A stretch of 45,824 nucleotides of DNA from a virus: IMG/VR virus record IMGVR_UViG_3300045120_000193, positions 1-45,824 of that record. One strand, given 5' to 3'. Positions within the stretch are counted from its first letter, which is position 1; each line of letters opens with the position of its first letter. This document shows positions 38,214-44,698 of this stretch, one piece after another. Position numbers and translations under genes: made by a program. The notes under the pieces were generated by a model, which did no database searches, was not told the DNA's origin, and saw nothing but the letters and a program-made list of their open reading frames with translations.

Positions 38214-38432
38214 TTATTTTCCTTCGGTTGGTTGTTGTTTGGATTGCGCGTTGAGCGCGTCCAAAAGTTTTTGCCGTTTCGCTGCTAAATCTGCGCCCGC
38301 CTGAACGAGTCCTAGCGGAAGTTGAGCGCCGAGATGCTGGCTTAGCGTGTCGAGCGTATGCTGCTGGTGGTTGATCTGCTTGCTGATAATGATTAGCGCC
38401 TGAATTAACCACTGCCATTGACTGTCGCTCAT
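38214..38432 (-). CDS. Small helical protein, 72 aa
   Basis: Starts MSDSQWQWLIQALIIISKQI, followed by LGAQLPLGLVQAGADLAAKR and a Gln-rich end. Amphipathic helices only. Lies between two other small helical proteins. Unknown function. Confidence 0.5.
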   Translation of the reverse strand: MSDSQWQWLIQALIIISKQINHQQHTLDTLSQHLGAQLPLGLVQAGADLAAKRQKLLDALNAQSKQQPTEGK

Positions 38433-38462
38433 TGGCTTGAATTTACACGGTTATTCCAATTT

Positions 38463-38804
38463 TCAAAGCACTGATTTCGCAGCGTCAAACGCGACTCCGA
38501 CTATGATTTCTACGACGCCGTTCTTGAACTTATCCAATTCGATTTGCGCTAGTCCGGTTTCCTTCAGGGCGTGGAGAAGCGCGACATCTATCTGGCCTTG
38601 CACGAGATCCTCGAACTCTGCTTTGGTAATTTTTTGCTCGGCAAGTTCGACCGTCCACCGTTGCACGTCGTCCTTGGAATTAGTCAGAAAATCTTTCACG
38701 TCTTGCATCCCCTGTTTTGTGAAGTCGGAGATTAACTGCTGCGCTAACGTTTCTGACTGCGCGACAATGTCTTTGAGGAGATTGTTCCAGTCTATCGTGT
38801 TCAT
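38463..38804 (-). CDS. Helical phage protein, 113 aa
   Basis: ATG 38804 overlaps the previous stop (ATGA). The chain (TIDWNNLLKDIVAQSETLAQ, RWTVELAEQKITKAEFEDLV, ALKETGLAQIELDKFKNGVV, EIIVGVAFDAAKSVL) is helical and resembles proteins next to holin-like genes in some tailed phages. Unknown role. Confidence 0.6.
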   Translation of the reverse strand: MNTIDWNNLLKDIVAQSETLAQQLISDFTKQGMQDVKDFLTNSKDDVQRWTVELAEQKITKAEFEDLVQGQIDVALLHALKETGLAQIELDKFKNGVVEIIVGVAFDAAKSVL

Positions 38805-39007
38805 AAAAAAGAAACAGAGATCGCCCACTTAAGGGCATGGCAATAAGATAATCCCCCGTCAATTCCAGTTCTGAAGTTTCGATAAAAATACAACCAGCGT
38901 CTCGCGTATCCTTTTCTGTGGTACTTGAGTCGGCTAATTAAATTATGGCGATCACGCGGCCCAATATCCTGCACAAAAAATCCTGATCCGTCTGGTAATC
39001 TTGTCAT
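38801..39007 (-). CDS. Small phage protein of RLPDGSGFF type, 68 aa
   Basis: ATG 39007 overlaps the lipoprotein stop, and the stop overlaps the 113-residue gene. Motifs are MTRLPDGSGFFVQDIG and LKYHRKGYARRWLYFYRN. The RLPDGSGFF opening occurs in other phage hypothetical proteins. Basic, aromatic product. Function unknown. Confidence 0.6.
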   Translation of the reverse strand: MTRLPDGSGFFVQDIGPRDRHNLISRLKYHRKGYARRWLYFYRNFRTGIDGGLSYCHALKWAISVSFL

Positions 39008-39432
39008 TGGTGAACTTTCCCGGTTTCTAGTTGAGTCACTTGATCCATTGCAAGCGCCATCTGTAATTTCTTTTCGGTGATGTAAGCTGAGCGAAGTGTG
39101 CCTTCCGCTTTCCACAGTGTCACCACGCGATAGAAAATCCCACGGATCAATTTCCACTGAGCAGTCTGTATTTGGTTCAGCGGCCGACTGCGATCATATT
39201 CGTACGCTCGCTCCATATTCAGCGTAACGTCCTTGATCTGGTCGAGATTTTGGTCGTAAGGGGTGTTGGCTGCGTCCAACAGTTTCAGAACATCGGCAAG
39301 GCACGAGGTCTGCAAGCCGTACGCGTGCTCATCGTACTTCGATATTGTGTCGCACCCGCCGAGAAAATAAATCGCCAGCAGAGCTCCAGTGATTGCGCCT
39401 GCTGTTTCGAGATAGAGTTGGCGCTTCGTCAC
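39004..39432 (-). CDS. Lipoprotein, 142 aa
   Basis: GTG 39432 gives a signal sequence with lipobox LGGC (AGAITGALLAIYFLGGCDTI). The mature part is helical (SCLADVLKLLDAANTPYDQN, IQTAQWKLIRGIFYRVVTLW). It is probably lipidated and anchored in the envelope. Role in lysis or in superinfection exclusion cannot be decided. Confidence 0.65.
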   Translation of the reverse strand: MTKRQLYLETAGAITGALLAIYFLGGCDTISKYDEHAYGLQTSCLADVLKLLDAANTPYDQNLDQIKDVTLNMERAYEYDRSRPLNQIQTAQWKLIRGIFYRVVTLWKAEGTLRSAYITEKKLQMALAMDQVTQLETGKVHQ

Positions 39433-39512
39433 GAAAGCATCATCCAATACACGAACACGCAGAGAAGAGCGAATCCTAAAAGGAACAACGCGGTTTTCTG
39501 ACCAGTGCTCAC
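39429..39512 (-). CDS. Tiny membrane protein, 27 aa
   Basis: GTG 39512 overlaps the previous stop (GTGA) and the TGA overlaps the lipoprotein GTG. Product is a single membrane helix (ALFLLGFALLCVFVYWMMLS). Too short for gene finders, but the double coupling makes it credible. Confidence 0.5.
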   Translation of the reverse strand: MSTGQKTALFLLGFALLCVFVYWMMLS

Positions 39513-39736
39513 TCGACTGCTGTGGCTTTTGGCAATGGCGGTATCTCAATCTGAAATCCGCCGTCCACGACTTTTAGCTTTGCTCCGTTAAGGCGATCCA
39601 ATGCGCCGTGGATAATTCCGCCAAAACGATTCTCGATGTCGGCGGAGATTGGTGCGATTTGCTGGACAATCTGATTAGCGGCGGTCTGCGCGTCCGTAAT
39701 GGATTTGCCAGCGCCAAGAAAGTCCAGAAGAGACAT
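39509..39736 (-). CDS. Small phage protein, 75 aa
   Basis: MSLLDFLGAGKSITDAQTAA start, then a Gln-rich helix, then LKVVDGGFQIEIPPLPKATA. Overlaps the previous gene's last base. The beta end suggests a small virion or accessory protein. Unknown function. Confidence 0.6.
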   Translation of the reverse strand: MSLLDFLGAGKSITDAQTAANQIVQQIAPISADIENRFGGIIHGALDRLNGAKLKVVDGGFQIEIPPLPKATAVE

Positions 39737-40122
39737 CAGGTTTTAGTAATGAAGGGGAACGCACCGGCCTCAAGACCTTTACCAATCGCGGTCAACGCCG
39801 ATTTCCCGTACGTCTGATACACCAAACTGATCGTTGTCGTAATTGTCGCTGTTATCAGCGGATATTTGTCCTGAACATCCTTCGGGATGAACGCCAACAC
39901 CTTCGTAATTAACTCTTGCACCGTAGGCGTACCGTCTATCGAGTAAACTGCCTTCGCGGCCGCATCTAGGTAATTAGCCAGCGGCGTATGGAACTCTACC
40001 GGAACGTGGGTGATCGTTTCGGTAACAGCAATCTGAACCGCGTTCGTGATTTGCTGGTCTGAATTGGCGCATCCGTTGAGGAACAGCGCGACGGCGATTA
40101 TTGGAGCGATTAAGTTTTTCAT
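39736..40122 (-). CDS. Lipoprotein, 128 aa
   Basis: ATG 40122 (MKNLIAPIIAVALFLNGCAN) gives a lipobox LNGC. The mature part is helical with PLANYLDAAAKAVYSIDG and KDVQDKYPLITATITTTISL. Similar lipoproteins are seen near holin-like genes. The longer upstream frame is not needed. Confidence 0.65.
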   Translation of the reverse strand: MKNLIAPIIAVALFLNGCANSDQQITNAVQIAVTETITHVPVEFHTPLANYLDAAAKAVYSIDGTPTVQELITKVLAFIPKDVQDKYPLITATITTTISLVYQTYGKSALTAIGKGLEAGAFPFITKT

Positions 40123-40127
40123 TGGTT

Positions 40128-40343
40128 TCAAAAACTGAATGTGTAGTAACCCAAGATGCCGAAAAGGATGATCTGAATAAACGCGGTCCCATAAACGACG
40201 TTTGGGTTGTCCCATTTAGGGACCGTTCCGATTGCCCACAAGATCAATAGTATCCAGAAGATGATCTTCGGCATAAATGAGCCAGAGCTTTCATTACCGT
40301 GAATTTGCGCGAACGCTGTTACTAATGTCAATAATGTTCCCAT
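40128..40343 (-). CDS. Small multi-pass membrane protein, 71 aa
   Basis: Two to three hydrophobic helices (MPKIIFWILLILWAIGTVP, AFIQIILFGILGYYTFSF) and a polar loop (KWDNPN). A holin candidate by size, membrane content and neighbours; not proven. Confidence 0.55.
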   Translation of the reverse strand: MGTLLTLVTAFAQIHGNESSGSFMPKIIFWILLILWAIGTVPKWDNPNVVYGTAFIQIILFGILGYYTFSF

Positions 40344-40357
40344 GGGAATTTATCTTC

Positions 40358-40693
40358 TCACGTTGTCGGGTCGCTGGCAACCTTTTCTTTCGGAGCCTCT
40401 TCGGTATGAACAGGATTCTGTTCGGAACTCACTACGGCAACCGGAGTTGGGGTTGCACCGTTTGGAATTATCGGTGGCGTTGGTGACTGCTTCTGAGTTT
40501 CCGTTGGTGACGTTTTGACCAACATCGAAGTCAATGCGCCGAGCAGTCCGGTCGTAATCATGCTCAAATCTTTCGGAACTTCTTTCCCGTAATACGACAT
40601 TGCGCACACAGTCACAACGCATCCAATAGCCATAGCGGCGATCGTGCAGACGATAATGTAAATCTGCCACTTGTTTGTGGTCGTCCCGTTCAT
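40358..40693 (-). CDS. Membrane protein with Thr-Pro tail, holin candidate, 111 aa
   Basis: Helix 1 at ~10-32 (IYIIVCTIAAMAIGCVVTVC) and helix 2 at ~45-60 (SMITTGLLGALTSMLV), then a Pro/Thr-rich tail (SPTETQKQSPTPPI, ATPTPVAVV) and an acidic end. The two-helix layout and the length fit a holin, and the tail links it to the other Thr-Pro proteins of the genome. Start overlaps the upstream stop. Confidence 0.6.
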   Translation of the reverse strand: MNGTTTNKWQIYIIVCTIAAMAIGCVVTVCAMSYYGKEVPKDLSMITTGLLGALTSMLVKTSPTETQKQSPTPPIIPNGATPTPVAVVSSEQNPVHTEEAPKEKVASDPTT

Positions 40694-41310
40694 TTGAGCA
40701 CCAAAACTATGAGCACTCCGAGAGAGATTAGGAGTGAAATTCCTGCGATTACTGCGCCAAGTAACCAGTTCGATTGACCCTTATTTTCAACAGCCTGCTG
40801 TTTCTGGCCTTCGCCGCGATCCAACCGCCCCTTCAAATCGTTCATTTGATTTGTTAGCGCGTCGATCTTGCTCAAGCTCAATTCCTGGTTAGTCTTAATC
40901 GTTTCTGCTGTAGCCCGTTCACTCTTTTCGATTGCCTTAGCGTTGGCTTCGTCCTGTTTTGCTGCGGCTTCCTTTTGCGCTGCGAACGCCGCATCCACGG
41001 CTACTTTATTGTCGCGGGCTTCGCGTTCAGCTCTGATGTCGCGCTCTTTGAACTGAGTCGCAATACTACTAAACTTCTCCATCACACCAGTAAACTTTTC
41101 CTCGACCAACACCCGCAACTTATTAACCTTGTCGTCTATCATACAAGGAATTTTGTCCACCTGTTCCTTGTTTAGTCGCGTTGCGGTATCCATTCCGTCC
41201 AACCGCGTTTCAATGATCTCGCGTGACGCAGCAATCTCTCGAGTTAACTGTTGCGTCGTTAAGATTGTGGGGTCAGGAACGGGGGTACTGCCTTGGGGGA
41301 GGGTAGTCAT
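40690..41310 (-). CDS. Coiled-coil protein with C-terminal membrane anchor, 206 aa
   Basis: A long coiled coil (LTREIAASREIIETRLDGMD, then TATRLNKEQVDKIPCMIDDK and ALTNQMNDLKGRLDRGE) is followed by a C-terminal membrane helix (GAVIAGISLLISLGVLIVLV). The ETRLDGMDTATRLN motif appears in a phage family found in lysis regions. ATG 41310 is preferred; GTG 41325 is possible. The protein likely lies in the inner membrane with the coil outside or inside; role unknown. Confidence 0.65.
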   Translation of the reverse strand: MTTLPQGSTPVPDPTILTTQQLTREIAASREIIETRLDGMDTATRLNKEQVDKIPCMIDDKVNKLRVLVEEKFTGVMEKFSSIATQFKERDIRAEREARDNKVAVDAAFAAQKEAAAKQDEANAKAIEKSERATAETIKTNQELSLSKIDALTNQMNDLKGRLDRGEGQKQQAVENKGQSNWLLGAVIAGISLLISLGVLIVLVLK

Positions 41311-41328
41311 TTTATTAGATTCCACAGG

Positions 41329-41403
41329 TTATTTTATGTTCCGCAGTTGAATATCAAGTAACCCACAGCAATTCCGCCAAAGTGCGATAAGCGGTTTCAT
41401 CAT
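41329..41403 (-). CDS. Tiny ORF after the fibre gene, 24 aa (uncertain)
   Basis: ATG 41403 overlaps the fibre stop, and the TAA is 3 bases before a GTG of the next gene. Product MMKPLIALWRNCCGLLDIQL followed by a few residues. Could be a bridge ORF or a microprotein. Confidence 0.35.
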   Translation of the reverse strand: MMKPLIALWRNCCGLLDIQLRNIK

Positions 41404-44327
41404 TGTGCGTAAAATCCGAACACAAAAACGTTGCCAGTAACAGTTGTGCTGGTTGTCCATGCGGTCGTAATTGAAAACTGCACTTTATTGCCTGCCGCGC
41501 ACATGACAAATGGACCCGAATTGGCTAGAGCCGCATATTGAGGCCAGGCTTTCGTTGTAAGCGGACTGGTGGACGTAGATGCTGTTGCCGCTGTCATTGC
41601 ACCACTAGCACCACTTTCAATTATTTTCCACACAATCGCGATGTTAGCACCACTCGTAATAGAAGTCGGAATTATCCAAGCATCTCTAACAACAAACGTC
41701 CTACTCGTTGGCACAGTAAATATGTCGGTCGTGCCATTGGCTTGGAAGTTCACACCGGATTTGAACGCGACGACCGGCAAACCTACTGCAACAAATGCGG
41801 GAGCGACCCCTGTTGCCGTGGCCGCGCTTAGGCTTGTGAAGGTAGTGTGATCTGCTGCGGACATTTCTCCTGTTACAGAATCCGTCGCAGCGGACATATT
41901 ACGACCGTCACCCGATGCTGGTGTTCCGAGAACTGGCGTAACCAAAGTCGGACTTGTAGCTCTGACGAAATTGCCTGTTCCAGTCCCAGTGTATTCTGCC
42001 GAGGTTAGATGATAATACTGCCCAGAGCTTCCACCTTGTATATTTGCAAGATCGTTATGATTTTGAACGGAGTTGGATGAAAACGTTGTCGTGAAAACAG
42101 TTTGAGTGGCAGCCGGAGCGTTCACCCCTTGTTGGATCACTAATCTTCCGATCAACATGCCCATTGCCTGAATACGCGGAGGAACTGCGCTCGGAACAGT
42201 GTCTCCTAATCCTAAAGCAAGCGAAACGAATTGGTTTTGACCGTACACCATCGCCAATGTGCCGTCAGTCATCAGATAAAACCATCGCGACGAATAGTCG
42301 AGCACGGTCAAATTAGCCAGAGTGCCACTGCTGTTGTCGTATTTAGTGACATCGTATTGCGTTTGCGCAGCCTGCTTTGTCCAGCCGCCAGAACCGTCAC
42401 GGTAGTAAGCGTCGAACGTTCCTGAACCAGACGTGTCGATAGCGGTAATCGCAAACTCGCTCATCCTGTCCATCAGTGATCCTGCGCTGACGGTTACGTT
42501 TCGCGTTCCAGTTGTTCCAAGGATAAGACCGCCCAAGCGATTGTCGCGAGCAATGTTCGCCAACGAATCAAATCGTTCGATCAGATTGGTTTGATTGTCG
42601 CCTGTGTTCCACGTGTTGTTGACGATGTAGCGAGTTCCACCTTCGTTCACGCATATCCCCAATGGAAATTCCGTGTCGTAGTCCCACGAATCAGACGTTT
42701 TCGCGACTACGTTCGGAGTTCCTGCGTTGTATTGAACACCGATGTATCGGACGGTGTTTGATGGAACTGAGAGTGCTGTTGAGGCCGACCAGTTGAAAAA
42801 CGACTGCGTTGCTACATTGGAATCCGTTGCCTTAATGAATCCTGTTCCTGCCGCAACATCTACTGCGTTAGCTGTGCCTGACGCCGTGATAGTACCACCA
42901 GACCATGAGCCAGTTGACATTGCAGCATTAAAGAAGTGTTGAACGGTCGAGTAAGTTGGTGTCCCGATTGTGGAGAGTTCAGGAGTCGGGGTCGCTGTTG
43001 GCGTAGCTGTAGGAGTCGGCGTTGAGGTACTTGTGGACGTTGCTGTTGGAGTCGAAGTTGGAGTTGGGGTGAACGTTGATGTCGCAGTCGGTGTAGGAAC
43101 AGTCAGCGTGATCGTGTCGGTTGATGCGTTGGTTGTGGCTGATATATTTCCAACGGTGTTGATATTCAACGTATCCGAATCACTATCGGCAACCACGTCA
43201 CTTTGACCTGGTATGGAGATGGTCTTGAAGATGGATAGCGGAGTGGCCGTTGCCGTCGCGGTTGGCGTTGAAGTTGCCGTTCCACTTGGTGTGGCTGTCG
43301 CTGTGGCGGTCGCTGTTGGGGTGGGAGTTGGAGTTGGTGAACTGAACACTAACCCATCAGCGGTCGCGTTTACAATTACATGCCTTCCTGCGAATCCTGA
43401 GTAACTGTTTGGAACGTCAGACAAATTTGTGAATGGTATTCCGGTAAGTTGAGAACCGTCACCAACAAAAGAACCGCCATTAAAGAAATCTCCGGTAAAT
43501 TGTTCCGCGTGAGCATTGGCGTGAACCGTCGAGTTACTTGCTTGAAATCCACAATAAATATCACTGACCTCCTGATTCCCAAGTGTGATTGTATTGTCAT
43601 CGTTAGAAGTTGCATTTTCTCCTATAGCTACAGAATGAACACCGCCCGCCGTAGCCGACTTTCCAATGGCTACCCCGCCAGGATCACGAACAAGAGCCAA
43701 TGCGCCTAGGACTGTTCCATTTGAAGTATCTCCCTCTAAGTCTGAATTAGCACCTATACAGGTATTATTGTCTCCAGTATTATACGCAGACCCCGAATGT
43801 ATTCCAAGACTGGTATTGTACGATCCTGTGGTGACAACGTTCATTGCGTACCAACCAACAGCCGTGTTATTTTTGCCTGTGGTAATGGTCTCTCCCGCAA
43901 TCGCTCCTAAAAAGGTATTTGCAGTATTGTTACCGCCTGCTGGTGAAGGATCACTGAAATGAATCCTTCCCACTTCAACTGAGCTACCATCTATAATCAG
44001 GATTTCTGGACTGTAAGTTGTTGTTTTAAGGGTCAATTTCTTTGCGGAATTGTCCCACTTAAGATTATCACTACCACCGATACTTGTTCCGACTCCAAAT
44101 GCCACCTGCTGATCTGCTATGCTGCCGCCGATGCCGCCGCCTGCTGCGTTTTGATTTTCCCATTTGCCGGTGACGCTGTTAAAGGTGAGAACCTGAGTAT
44201 TCGTGGGTGACGTAATGCTTACATCTCTGAGCAGTGAGAGTTTATCGACTGGCGGGCGTGGAGCTTGGGCTAATACGAATCCCAAAGTCACAAACCAAAT
44301 GACCGCGATTGTCCTACTAATCTTCAT
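41400..44327 (-). CDS. Large fibre protein with Sec signal peptide, YadA-like head repeats and Thr-Pro tracts, 975 aa
   Basis: ATG 44327 overlaps the previous stop and gives a Sec signal peptide (MKISRTIAVIWFVTLGFVLA). Residues ~35-120 form a short beta start; ~136-250 hold YadA/Hep-Hag-like repeats (NTFLGAIAGETITTGKNNTA, NTSLGIHSGSAYNTGDNNT, GVAIGKSATAGGVHSVAIGE). Thr-Pro/Ala-Thr linkers lie at ~330-362 and ~409-448. The rest is beta-rich with fibre units (RYIGVQYNAGTPNVVAKTSD) and a C-terminal jelly-roll-like tip ending VFVFGFYAQ. A bacterial-adhesin layout in a phage fibre gene. No autochaperone motif is seen. It may be a tail fibre or an exported surface protein. Confidence 0.75.
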   Translation of the reverse strand: MKISRTIAVIWFVTLGFVLAQAPRPPVDKLSLLRDVSITSPTNTQVLTFNSVTGKWENQNAAGGGIGGSIADQQVAFGVGTSIGGSDNLKWDNSAKKLTLKTTTYSPEILIIDGSSVEVGRIHFSDPSPAGGNNTANTFLGAIAGETITTGKNNTAVGWYAMNVVTTGSYNTSLGIHSGSAYNTGDNNTCIGANSDLEGDTSNGTVLGALALVRDPGGVAIGKSATAGGVHSVAIGENATSNDDNTITLGNQEVSDIYCGFQASNSTVHANAHAEQFTGDFFNGGSFVGDGSQLTGIPFTNLSDVPNSYSGFAGRHVIVNATADGLVFSSPTPTPTPTATATATATPSGTATSTPTATATATPLSIFKTISIPGQSDVVADSDSDTLNINTVGNISATTNASTDTITLTVPTPTATSTFTPTPTSTPTATSTSTSTPTPTATPTATPTPELSTIGTPTYSTVQHFFNAAMSTGSWSGGTITASGTANAVDVAAGTGFIKATDSNVATQSFFNWSASTALSVPSNTVRYIGVQYNAGTPNVVAKTSDSWDYDTEFPLGICVNEGGTRYIVNNTWNTGDNQTNLIERFDSLANIARDNRLGGLILGTTGTRNVTVSAGSLMDRMSEFAITAIDTSGSGTFDAYYRDGSGGWTKQAAQTQYDVTKYDNSSGTLANLTVLDYSSRWFYLMTDGTLAMVYGQNQFVSLALGLGDTVPSAVPPRIQAMGMLIGRLVIQQGVNAPAATQTVFTTTFSSNSVQNHNDLANIQGGSSGQYYHLTSAEYTGTGTGNFVRATSPTLVTPVLGTPASGDGRNMSAATDSVTGEMSAADHTTFTSLSAATATGVAPAFVAVGLPVVAFKSGVNFQANGTTDIFTVPTSRTFVVRDAWIIPTSITSGANIAIVWKIIESGASGAMTAATASTSTSPLTTKAWPQYAALANSGPFVMCAAGNKVQFSITTAWTTSTTVTGNVFVFGFYAQ
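42982..43100 (-). repeat. Thr-Pro/Ser/Ala coding tract
   Basis: Encodes residues ~409-448 of the fibre, built from Thr, Pro, Ala and Ser codons only. Third positions vary as in the other tracts. Confidence 0.75.
43241..43338 (-). repeat. Thr-Pro/Ala-Thr coding tract
   Basis: Encodes residues ~330-362 of the fibre, a linker between the repeat-rich part and the next domain. Same amino-acid alphabet as in the secreted proteins near 11000-14800. Confidence 0.75.
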
Positions 44328-44698
44328 TTGCAGTGATCTTTCCACAGAATACCGCACTCGCGCACTCCAAGCATTTCGATCAGCGTAGCGAACTCGTGTT
44401 CTTTCCGATACGGCGCACGAGGATCATCCCCAGGCTCGTCGTCTTCTCCGTGTAAACCTTGCGCTCGTTCTGCTTCAAACATCTTGTCGTGTGCGGTTAC
44501 TTTTTCGTCGGTGATTCCGCGTTTTTGACATAACCACGCTTCGATTGCTTCATGGATTGCAACCCAAAATTCGGAGTCAGCGTTCTCCATCCTACTGACG
44601 ATGATTTCCATGTCGCCGTTGGGATGAATTTTCCAGTTCCCGATAGTTTCGTACGGGTGAGATTCGCCTTCAGCGAGTGTGCGCAAGATGATTTTCAT
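44324..44698 (-). CDS. Phage protein with HEAIEAWLC motif, 124 aa
   Basis: HEAIEAWL at ~49-56 resembles the metal-binding helix of small metallopeptidase-like proteins (HExxE), followed by CQKRGI and PGDDPRAPYRKEHEFATLIE with a second His and Glu. The pattern is seen in other phage proteins of the AxHExxEAxLC type. Start and stop overlap the PurD-like and fibre genes. Activity unknown. Confidence 0.65.
   Translation of the reverse strand: MKIILRTLAEGESHPYETIGNWKIHPNGDMEIIVSRMENADSEFWVAIHEAIEAWLCQKRGITDEKVTAHDKMFEAERAQGLHGEDDEPGDDPRAPYRKEHEFATLIEMLGVRECGILWKDHCK

Noticed and set aside
10754-43340. A diversity-generating retroelement or simple slippage repeats behind the Thr-Pro tracts
   Set aside because: No reverse transcriptase gene and no template/variable repeat pair is visible, and the varied third codon positions do not fit simple slippage.
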